Source of the DNA: Sulfurimonadaceae bacterium
GTDB lineage: Bacteria; Campylobacterota; Campylobacteria; Campylobacterales; Sulfurimonadaceae
Length of the DNA: 12,422 nucleotides
Reading direction: 5' to 3'
Assembly (NCBI GenBank): GCA_030610325.1
Contig: JAUWRZ010000025.1
Coordinates: 1-12,422 of the forward strand
Part shown: piece after piece, positions 1-5,860 of the stretch
Layout: each line of letters starts with the position of its first letter
How positions within the stretch are numbered: the stretch's first letter is position 1
The notes under the pieces: model-generated
What the model saw: the letters and a program-made list of their open reading frames with translations, nothing else
Database searches by the model: none
Told to the model about the DNA's origin: nothing
Translations under genes and position numbers: made by a program

Positions 1-165
1 GGTAAGACATGTACACTTGATGCCAATGAGCTGCTGAGTGTCGCTATCCAACATGAGATGGATCATCTTGATGGTAAACTGTTTATCGAAAAACTTCCTT
101 ATGGTCGACGAAAGAAGTTCGAGAAAGAGTATAAGAAGAGTCAACGCTCTAAAAAGAGTGCCTAA
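1..165 (+). CDS. def: Peptide deformylase, C-terminal fragment
   Basis: This is the last 54 codons of a gene whose 5' end lies outside the window; the frame is open from base 1 to the TAA at 163-165. The fragment contains [11 protein letters not shown], which is motif III (HExxH plus following D/G) of peptide deformylase, with two metal-binding histidines and the catalytic glutamate. The enzyme removes the formyl group from the N-terminal methionine of new proteins in the cytoplasm. The tail after the motif is short and very lysine/arginine rich, as is common at the end of bacterial Def. The next gene is convergent and begins 19 bases after this stop, so this is the end of its transcription unit. 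The identification rests on motif III alone, but that motif is highly diagnostic. Confidence 0.93.
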   Translation, partial: GKTCTLDANELLSVAIQHEMDHLDGKLFIEKLPYGRRKKFEKEYKKSQRSKKSA

Positions 166-184
166 GTCTCTCTCTTAAGACCTT

Positions 185-1378
185 CTACCCTTTCACCACC
201 ATGTTTCGTCCCTTTTTCTTTGCCTTATAGAGCGCATTATCAGCACGTTTCATGACAGCCATCGGGTCATGGTCCTCATCACTCTTCTCGACTACGCCAG
301 AGCTTATATGGATGGAGACAGTCTGAGGTCTTGAACGCCGCTTCTTACTTTTAGCTGTACGCACCGTAAACGAAGTATCTGAAAGGTCCTCACGAAGCCT
401 GTCCATCGATCTGAACGCACCCTGAAGCTCTTTGGATGGGAACAATATAGTAAACTCCTCACCGCCGTACCGATAAGCCTTTCCTCCACCTTCGACTTTA
501 GAGAGTAGACCCGCTACCATCTTCAAGACATCATCACCTGTATCATGGCCATAGGTGTCGTTGAACTTCTTAAAGTGGTCAATATCGACCATCGCAAGCG
601 AATACTTTCTACCGAGTTTTGCCATATCTTCCATCAAAGCACGTCGTCCCGGTAAAGAGGTGAGTTCATCATAGAACGCCAGTCGATAAGACTCTTTAAG
701 TAAGATCCCAAACACCGTAAGTACCACACCGAGAAAAGCCAGCGCCATATAGTACTCATCCCCGCTGTGATGCAGACCGATGATCACTAGCAGAAAGATA
801 CCTATAAACGCCGTGTGGTAGATGATATGGAAGTGTAAGAACGAAAAGAGCACAAAGACGGTAAAGAAGACCATCGATGTCAACACAGAGAGATCGCTCA
901 GCCTGGTCCACTGTGTCAGGTGCTCCTGAAAAAGCGTGACATCGATATACTTCTGCAAAGTAGGTACTTCTGTTATAAGATAATAGATCACAGCCATCTC
1001 GATGATGATGGACACTACTTTCAACGCACCCCATGTAGTAAACAGTCCCCGCTCTTTCAAAAATAGGAAAAATAGCAGATGAAGCGGGACGATAAGAGGG
1101 ATAAGCTCCAAAAGCTGTTTTGTCCGGAGTGTATCAAGCGTGTTCATCGCCCAGAACAAGGTAATAAGCGGGAGTAAGATAAAGATGAAACGACTCCGAT
1201 TATAGTACCAACTGACTCCGATGGCTACGATAGATAAGAGATAGAAGAGTATAGGAGTCATACTCCAAAACGACGTTGGTAACTTTGCCTCATAATGGAT
1301 CAGGATAAAAAAAGACACCAGTATCATAACAGGCAGAAGCAGATGGGTAGCGACACGGTTTATAGGGTTCAAAGTCAC
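185..1378 (-). CDS. Membrane-bound diguanylate cyclase (GGEEF domain)
   Basis: This 397-residue protein should make cyclic di-GMP from two GTP. The first ~230 residues are hydrophobic, with about eight predicted membrane helices (roughly 12-28, 40-58, 63-79, 89-107, 117-136, 166-184, 187-203, 210-227) and no recognised sensor family. A GGDEF domain follows: DELTSLPGRRAL at 237-248, metal-binding D265 in DIDHFKKFND, and the active-site GGEEF at 305-309. The inhibitory RxxD site is absent; the equivalent positions (297-300) read EGGG, so classical I-site product inhibition is not expected. No EAL domain is present. The start is uncertain. The GTG at 1378 is the longest plausible start, but it overlaps the only Shine-Dalgarno-like GGAG (1381-1378). 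The TTG at 1372 has that GGAG five bases upstream and is the better-placed start. Function of the domain is secure; the signal sensed is unknown. Confidence 0.93.
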   Translation of the reverse strand: MTLNPINRVATHLLLPVMILVSFFILIHYEAKLPTSFWSMTPILFYLLSIVAIGVSWYYNRSRFIFILLPLITLFWAMNTLDTLRTKQLLELIPLIVPLHLLFFLFLKERGLFTTWGALKVVSIIIEMAVIYYLITEVPTLQKYIDVTLFQEHLTQWTRLSDLSVLTSMVFFTVFVLFSFLHFHIIYHTAFIGIFLLVIIGLHHSGDEYYMALAFLGVVLTVFGILLKESYRLAFYDELTSLPGRRALMEDMAKLGRKYSLAMVDIDHFKKFNDTYGHDTGDDVLKMVAGLLSKVEGGGKAYRYGGEEFTILFPSKELQGAFRSMDRLREDLSDTSFTVRTAKSKKRRSRPQTVSIHISSGVVEKSDEDHDPMAVMKRADNALYKAKKKGRNMVVKG

Positions 1379-1381
1379 TCC
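1378..1381 (-). promoter_or_regulatory. Ribosome binding site that favours a TTG start for the diguanylate cyclase
   Basis: On the minus strand GGAG is followed by TGACT and then TTG (1372-1370). A GTG start at 1378 would overlap this GGAG and have no spaced ribosome site. Choosing TTG shortens the protein by two residues only. Confidence 0.45.
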
Positions 1382-1448
1382 ATAATAGTTGGCTCTATCT
1401 GGTGATGATAGAAAAAGATAAGCAACACCTGACTCCCTGCCGACATAC

Positions 1449-1474
1449 GACCAGAGTGGTTATAGCTCTTGGTC
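1449..1474. repeat. Inverted repeat at the promoter of the diguanylate cyclase
   Basis: Read on the plus strand, GACCAGAG (1449-1456) is followed by a nine-base loop and then CTCTTGGTC (1466-1474). The arms pair over eight base pairs with one bulged base. On the minus strand the structure starts one base after a TAAAAT -10-like box, so it would cover the transcription start and the leader of the diguanylate cyclase. It could be a repressor operator or a leader hairpin. On the plus strand it is followed by TATTTTAT, but no plus-strand gene lies upstream for it to terminate. Confidence 0.4.
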
Positions 1475-1475
1475 T

Positions 1476-1503
1476 ATTTTATCAAATTATTTTTAATAGT
1501 TAA
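1476..1503 (-). promoter_or_regulatory. Candidate promoter of the diguanylate cyclase
   Basis: On the minus strand TTAACT (1503-1498) and TAAAAT (1481-1476) are separated by 16 bases, a fair sigma-70-type match in very AT-rich DNA. Transcription would start near 1469, about 90 bases before the coding region. AT-rich sequence gives such matches easily, so confidence is low. Confidence 0.35.
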
Positions 1504-1577
1504 TAATTTTATATCATATATATGCATTTTTACTCTCTTTCTTCTTTAAAGGAACAGTAATATCCATTCGACTTATG

Positions 1578-1583
1578 TATAAT
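1578..1583 (+). promoter_or_regulatory. TATAAT -10 box of the small repeat-protein gene
   Basis: A perfect TATAAT lies 26 bases before the ATG at 1610, so the mRNA leader would be about 20 bases. No good -35 hexamer is seen 15-19 bases upstream, which is common in Campylobacterota. An AAGGA ribosome site follows at 1600-1604 with suitable spacing. Confidence 0.55.
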
Positions 1584-1609
1584 AGCAGATACCAAAAACA
1601 AGGATAAAC

Positions 1610-1846
1610 ATGAGATATGCATTATTGATCGCAGCTCTACTCTCTTCTCTCTATGCAATAGAGGTCGATTATGCAAAAGCAGCGAAATCAGTCGATACTG
1701 ATAAGGCGACCGGATCAGTGGACACGGCTAAAGCAGCTGAAGGAGCTATGGCGATGGACAGTGGAAAAGTAGTCGAAGCCGTAGATAGCAAGAAAGCAGC
1801 AGAAGCAGTAGATACTGACAAGCTTAAAGATGCCGTGAAGTTTTAG
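1610..1846 (+). CDS. Small secreted protein of tandem nine-residue repeats
   Basis: I do not recognise this 78-residue protein. Residues 1-16 form a short signal peptide (hydrophobic ALLIAALLSSL, then LYA for cleavage). The rest is six tandem units with the pattern V-D-x-x-K-A-A-x-S/A: residues 19-27, 28-36, 37-48 (three residues longer), 49-57, 58-66 and 67-75, then VKF. The exported part has no cysteine, proline, tryptophan or histidine and is rich in Ala, Lys, Asp and Val, with net charge of about -3. The gene has its own TATAAT box and an AAGGA ribosome site, both well placed, which supports it being real. It lies between two cyclic-di-GMP enzymes and its stop overlaps that of the convergent one. 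An exported helical or fibrous envelope protein is possible; function is unknown. Confidence 0.8.
   Translation: MRYALLIAALLSSLYAIEVDYAKAAKSVDTDKATGSVDTAKAAEGAMAMDSGKVVEAVDSKKAAEAVDTDKLKDAVKF
1664..1834 (+). repeat. 27-bp-period coding repeats
   Basis: Six consecutive units of nine codons encode VDxxKAAxS-type repeats; the third unit carries three additional codons (AMA). The DNA of the units has diverged at many positions while D2 and K5 of each unit are kept, so the array is selected at protein level and not a recent DNA expansion. Confidence 0.75.
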
Positions 1847-3618
1847 AAAGACCTTTTGGACCCTGTTGCTGATCTCTCTCTCAACAGTGTCGTCATCTTC
1901 TCTGCCGGCATAGGCCTGGCATAGAAATAACCCTGAATATCACTACAGCCGTTTTGAAGAAGAAAGTCTCTCTGTTGAGCAGTCTCGACACCCTCGGCGA
2001 TCATACTCATGTTCATACTTGTCGCAAGTGCGATCACCGCGCGGACGATCGCGACATCATCCTCATCATGAGGGACATCTATCAAAAACGAACGGTCGAT
2101 CTTCAGCTTATCTATGGGAAGACGCTTTAGATAAGCAAGAGATGAGTATCCGGTGCCAAAATCATCAATAGCCAGTAAGATACCAAGATCACTGATCTTT
2201 CGGAGCGTCTCAATAGCCTGCTCCGGTCTTTTCATGATCTTACCTTCAGTTACTTCCAGCTCCAGCCACTTCGCTTTACAACCAGTCTCCTGTATCATCG
2301 CTTCGAGCATAGGGATAAAATCTTCCTGTTGAAGCTGTTTCATCGCAAGGTTAAGTGCCAATATCCCAGGGTCCAATCCCTCTGCATACCATGCACTCAC
2401 CTGTCGCATCGCAGCCCGCATCACCTGACGATCGAGATCGACTATCAGACCCGTCTCCTCTGCTAGATGGATGAACTTTGCCGGAGAGATGAGTCCCATG
2501 CTTTTATGCTCCCATCGTACCAATGCTTCCATACCTACAAGCATCTCCGTCTCAGCATTGATCTGTGGCTGATAATGGACGATGAACTCCTCTGCATCAA
2601 GAGCCTCACGCAGACTCGTCTCCATGACGATGCGCTCAAAGGCTTTCTCCGTCATATCCTCAGTATAGAACTGGTAAGTATTTCGTCCCTCCTCTTTAGA
2701 CCGATGCATCGCAGCATCCGCGTTCTTAAGCAGGATATCTGCCACGGCAGCATCCTCGGGATAGAGGGAGATACCAATACTTAGCGTCACATAGAGACTA
2801 TGGTGTTCGATGACAAAGGGCTCTCTCATGATCTGCATCATCTCATGGACTATATCGATGACGACCGCTGAATCCTTAAGCTCATCATCGATCATCATCG
2901 CAAACTCATCGCCACCGATCCTCGCCAGTGTGTCTGTCCTTCGTATGATGGCAAGAAATCTTCTCGTGACTGCCTTAAGCACCTCATCACCAAAGCTATG
3001 CCCAAACGAGTCATTGATCTCTTTAAAATTATCGAGATCTATAAATAAGACAGCTACCTTACTTTCAGAACGGTATGCTTTTTTAATGGACTGGCCCAGA
3101 CGGTCTACAAAAAGAGTCCTGTTGGAAAGTCCGGTAAGAGTGTCATGGTGTGCCTGGTATTGTGTGATATCCTTCTGCTTTTTCAGTTTCTCTTTGATCT
3201 CGATATCGTGGGTGATATCACGGGCTACTTCCATGAGGCCGATAAACTTCTCATCCCGATCAGACAAAGGACTTATTGTAAGTTCTACTGAGCGGGCTTT
3301 ACCCTCACTGTCTAAATGATCATGCATCACCGAGATACTCTTCTTTGTCTCCATCACTTTTTTAAGCGGACAGGGATGCTTTAGACCATCACACGGTACA
3401 GAGCGGTGATGAGAGACTTCATAACATTTTGGATGCTCTATATCAGCGATAAGATGATGCTCAAGTGACTTCTGTGCGGCTTCATTCATCAGTTGGATAT
3501 TATAACCGTCATCAATGATCATGACAGGGTCACTTATGCCATCGATAACGGATTCCAGATAATGCCGACATGCATCTTCTATCTCAAAGTGTTCTGATAG
3601 CTTATCTTTGATCGACAT
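1843..3618 (-). CDS. PAS-GGDEF-EAL cyclic-di-GMP cyclase/phosphodiesterase
   Basis: This 591-residue protein has no membrane helices and should be cytoplasmic. Domains in order: a PAS sensor (~19-140), a short linker helix, GGDEF (~155-318) and EAL (~332-580). The cyclase motif GGDEF (235-239) is intact, with an RRTD inhibitory site at 226-229. The EAL side is also intact: EALVR (364-368), N423, EVTEG (455-459), DDFGTG (485-490), KIDRSF (506-511), AEGVET (541-546) and Q562, all expected in an active phosphodiesterase. Both activities are therefore possible; in such tandem enzymes one often dominates and the other regulates. The PAS domain holds a Cys/His cluster (C65, H70, C76, H81, C83) that may bind a metal or cofactor. 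The ribosome site before the ATG is weak (GAG, seven bases). The gene ends four bases inside the convergent repeat-protein gene. Confidence 0.95.
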   Translation of the reverse strand: MSIKDKLSEHFEIEDACRHYLESVIDGISDPVMIIDDGYNIQLMNEAAQKSLEHHLIADIEHPKCYEVSHHRSVPCDGLKHPCPLKKVMETKKSISVMHDHLDSEGKARSVELTISPLSDRDEKFIGLMEVARDITHDIEIKEKLKKQKDITQYQAHHDTLTGLSNRTLFVDRLGQSIKKAYRSESKVAVLFIDLDNFKEINDSFGHSFGDEVLKAVTRRFLAIIRRTDTLARIGGDEFAMMIDDELKDSAVVIDIVHEMMQIMREPFVIEHHSLYVTLSIGISLYPEDAAVADILLKNADAAMHRSKEEGRNTYQFYTEDMTEKAFERIVMETSLREALDAEEFIVHYQPQINAETEMLVGMEALVRWEHKSMGLISPAKFIHLAEETGLIVDLDRQVMRAAMRQVSAWYAEGLDPGILALNLAMKQLQQEDFIPMLEAMIQETGCKAKWLELEVTEGKIMKRPEQAIETLRKISDLGILLAIDDFGTGYSSLAYLKRLPIDKLKIDRSFLIDVPHDEDDVAIVRAVIALATSMNMSMIAEGVETAQQRDFLLQNGCSDIQGYFYARPMPAEKMTTLLRERSATGSKRSF

Positions 3619-3936
3619 TCATCATCTCAAAGTGTAGTTGTCTGCCGAGATCACCGAACAGATGTATCCCTAGAAGGTCAGAAGACACTCTATGGGCCCA
3701 ATAATAGATATAACATCTTTCAATACTAACACCTCATAATAGTTGTTTATTGCCAACACAATATCGTAACTATCACAAAATAATTATAAAAAATACTATA
3801 TTTTCTATAAAATGTTATATTTCACTTCCGTTAGAGCGCTCCTTGCACTCTTTTTATAGCTAGATTCGGATACTTGTTCACTCTCGATCTGCAAACTAAA
3901 AAGATGACAAGTCACCTAAGCCATCATCTCATTTAT

Positions 3937-3953
3937 ATTTGAATAGATCAAAT
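3937..3953. repeat. Inverted repeat ATTTGA-N5-TCAAAT
   Basis: A perfect six-base inverted repeat with a five-base centre lies in the gap upstream of comM. It resembles FNR/CRP-family half-sites (TTGA and TCAA), but the spacing is one base shorter than the FNR consensus, so I do not assign a regulator. Confidence 0.35.
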
Positions 3954-4029
3954 GCTTCTGGTTCACAAAAGACTTTTTTGACTGCAGAGCGTAGATATAC
4001 ACTGAGGTAAGAGAGTCATTGCTCTTTCC

Positions 4030-4058
4030 ATGACAAATAGTCATATCACGTCTATATT
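4030..4058 (+). promoter_or_regulatory. Probable comM promoter with embedded symmetric site
   Basis: ATGACA (4030-4035) and TATATT (4053-4058) are spaced by exactly 17 bases, a good match to a sigma-70 promoter, 46 bases before the comM ATG. The -35 box and spacer form an inverted repeat ATGAC-N5-GTCAT (4030-4044). The spacer also contains TAGTCATAT (4038-4046), which is one side of the perfect palindrome found upstream of parA. A protein bound here would block the promoter, so repression is the natural guess. Confidence 0.5.
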
Positions 4059-4104
4059 TATCTTTTTCTTGCTACCATGTATCAAATTAATGTGAGAAAG
4101 TATT

Positions 4105-5616
4105 ATGAAAAAACTATTATGCGCCACCTATGAAGGCATCGAAGCACAGTCAGTATATGTCGAATCGACCCTGACCAAAGGGCTGCCGTCATTTAACATA
4201 GTAGGGATGGCTAACACCGCCATAACCGAGTCACGAGAGCGGGTGAAGTCTGCACTTCTAAGCAATGAGTTCACCTTTCCACCCAAACGTATCACCATCA
4301 ATCTCTCCCCCTCAGACCTGCGCAAAGAGGGCTCACAGTTCGACCTTGGCATAGCCCTGCTGATCGCACTTGACCATACCGACATCACACTCGATGAATG
4401 GTATGTCTTCGGAGAGCTTGGACTTGATGGTTCAGTTAAGGAGAACCTTCTGCTCTACGCCCTTATCCTCTCACTCGTAAATCACAATGGGCTCACTTCT
4501 GCTATCGTGCCCAAAGAGAGCCTTGAGAAACTCGCAAACATACCCGGAGTCACGTTTTACGGCGTAGAGCACCTTAATGAAGACATCGACCTGCTTCGAT
4601 CAAAGACACCTCACGAGAAGGCATACCATTCACATGCCATCGGACACCCCTATCAACTTATTAACGACACCAAGTACTACTATCAAGATGTCTACCCACT
4701 TGATCTCAGTGATATCAGAGGACAGGAAGTAGCCAAACGCGCAGCGCTGATAAGTGCAGCCGGGATGCATAACATCTTGCTTGAAGGCTCTCCAGGATGT
4801 GGTAAGTCGATGATAGCAAAACGACTTCCCTATATCATGCCCCCTGTGACCGACAGCGAACTGCTGGACATCGCCAAACTTCATAGCCTGGAGGGTAAAG
4901 AACCCACCTTTACTCCCCAACGTCCCTATAGGAGCCCACACCACTCCTCGACACTAGCCAGTATCTTCGGAGGCGGTACCCATCGGGCAGAGATCGGTGA
5001 GGTCGGGCTCTCCCATCACGGTATACTCTTCTTTGATGAGCTTCCCCACTACACTAAGCAGGTCCTCGAAGCGCTCAGAGAACCACTCGAAGACCAGCGG
5101 ATCCGAATATCGCGGGTACACTCAAAAGTCGAGTACCCCACAAAGTTTCTTTTTGCTGCTGCCATGAACCCATGCCCCTGTGGAAACCTGCTCAACACCG
5201 CACTCTCCTGCCGCTGTAGTGACCGAGAGATCAGCCGTTATAAGAACCGTCTCTCCGACCCTTTTCTAGACCGTATCGATCTCTATGTCCGGATGCAGAC
5301 GGTGAGTGCTGATGACAGAAGTTCTGTCACTTCACAGCAGATACACCAACAGGTCTTAGAGGCACACGCCATCCAGAGACAACGGGGACAGTCTGAACTA
5401 AACGGTCGTCTAAGCGACAGAGAGATCGAGCAGTTTTGTCAGCTGGACTCAGAAGCAGATACACTGCTCACACAAGCTATCAACCGCTTCTCCCTCTCTT
5501 TTCGCAGTATTAAGAAAGTACAAAAAAGTGCCCGGACTATTGCTGATCTTGATGACTCCAAGATCATCGAGAAGCGTCATCTTCTTGAAGCACTCAGCTA
5601 CCGAAGAAGAGTCTAG
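4105..5616 (+). CDS. comM: ComM/YifB-family AAA+ ATPase (Mg-chelatase-like)
   Basis: This 503-residue protein is full length for ComM, a cytoplasmic AAA+ helicase that promotes branch migration when incoming DNA is integrated during natural transformation. Older annotations call the family magnesium chelatase subunit ChlI-like. The N-terminal ChlI/S5-fold domain spans ~1-165 (GLPSFNIVGMA near 27, NLSPSDLRKEG near 66, FDLGIA near 79). The ATPase follows: Walker A GSPGCGKS (228-235), HHSSTLASIFGGG (279-291), Walker B ILFFDEL (307-313), and a cysteine cluster C357, C359, C369, C371 likely to bind zinc. The C-terminal Mg-chelatase domain (~395-500) ends in a helical bundle. The ATG has a GAGAAAG ribosome site. 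Natural competence is suggested but not shown, since comM is also found in species not known to transform. Confidence 0.96.
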   Translation: MKKLLCATYEGIEAQSVYVESTLTKGLPSFNIVGMANTAITESRERVKSALLSNEFTFPPKRITINLSPSDLRKEGSQFDLGIALLIALDHTDITLDEWYVFGELGLDGSVKENLLLYALILSLVNHNGLTSAIVPKESLEKLANIPGVTFYGVEHLNEDIDLLRSKTPHEKAYHSHAIGHPYQLINDTKYYYQDVYPLDLSDIRGQEVAKRAALISAAGMHNILLEGSPGCGKSMIAKRLPYIMPPVTDSELLDIAKLHSLEGKEPTFTPQRPYRSPHHSSTLASIFGGGTHRAEIGEVGLSHHGILFFDELPHYTKQVLEALREPLEDQRIRISRVHSKVEYPTKFLFAAAMNPCPCGNLLNTALSCRCSDREISRYKNRLSDPFLDRIDLYVRMQTVSADDRSSVTSQQIHQQVLEAHAIQRQRGQSELNGRLSDREIEQFCQLDSEADTLLTQAINRFSLSFRSIKKVQKSARTIADLDDSKIIEKRHLLEALSYRRRV

Positions 5617-5705
5617 AAGCCTCTCTATAGAAAATATTTTTCATCAGATATCTTTATCAAAAAACATGCTCATAGCCTCCGTGTGTATCATACCCGCTAG
5701 AGCTG

Positions 5706-5719
5706 TAGTCATATGACTA
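5706..5719. repeat. Perfect 14-bp palindrome upstream of parA
   Basis: TAGTCATATGACTA equals its own reverse complement. It lies about 90 bases after the comM stop and 50 bases before the -10 box of parA. Candidates are an operator for the DNA-binding N-terminus of ParA or a centromere-like site for ParB. It does not resemble the canonical chromosomal parS sequence. Its left nine bases recur in the comM promoter at 4038-4046. Confidence 0.55.
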
Positions 5720-5746
5720 TAACACACAAAATAGACCCGGTAAAAA

Positions 5747-5775
5747 AGGACATCTTATCTAAAACGCATTATAAT
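5747..5775 (+). promoter_or_regulatory. Promoter of the parAB operon
   Basis: AGGACA (5747-5752) and a perfect TATAAT (5770-5775) are separated by 17 bases, a strong sigma-70-type match. Transcription would start near 5782, giving a leader of about 80 bases before the ATG at 5861. The 244-base gap and this promoter argue that parAB is transcribed separately from comM. Two eight-base sequences occur twice in this gap: GTGTGTAT (5681-5688 and 5824-5831) and GACTATAA (5715-5722 and 5842-5849). Confidence 0.6.
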
Positions 5776-5860
5776 GGACGCTAATCCACTAAGACGTTTC
5801 TACCATCACTTTGATAAACAACAGTGTGTATATCGATCTTAGACTATAAAAGGCCTGATC

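Larger units (their letters stand above)
3619..4104. other. AT-rich region between divergent genes, no gene seen
   Basis: These 486 bases separate the start of the PAS-GGDEF-EAL gene from comM and must hold both promoters. No convincing protein or structured RNA gene is visible. The stretch 3770-3830 is extremely AT-rich with several TATAAA/TATAAT-like boxes on both strands; I cannot pick the minus-strand promoter. Small symmetric elements are ATTTGA-N5-TCAAAT at 3937-3953, TGAC-AA-GTCA at 3905-3914 and ATGAC-N5-GTCAT at 4030-4044. A 12-base sequence at 3624-3635 (ATCTCAAAGTGT) is repeated inside the coding region at 3581-3592. Confidence 0.7.

Noticed and set aside
166..184. Terminator between def and the diguanylate cyclase
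   Set aside because: A GTCT/AGAC pairing exists but the stem is four bases and lacks GC strength and a T-run.
1664..1834. CRISPR-like or minisatellite array
   Set aside because: The 27-base units are coding, contiguous and diverged in sequence, without spacers.
2810..3319. 169-codon open frame on the plus strand
   Set aside because: It lies entirely opposite the PAS-GGDEF-EAL gene, is serine-rich low-complexity sequence typical of antisense frames, and has no domain or convincing ribosome site.
4105..5616. Magnesium chelatase for chlorophyll or cobalamin
   Set aside because: The N-terminal ChlI/S5-like domain and overall length are those of ComM/YifB, and no other pigment or cobalamin genes are present.
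5617..5860. Canonical chromosomal parS site
   Set aside because: No GTTTCACGTGAAAC-like sequence is present here; the palindrome found is AT-rich and unrelated.
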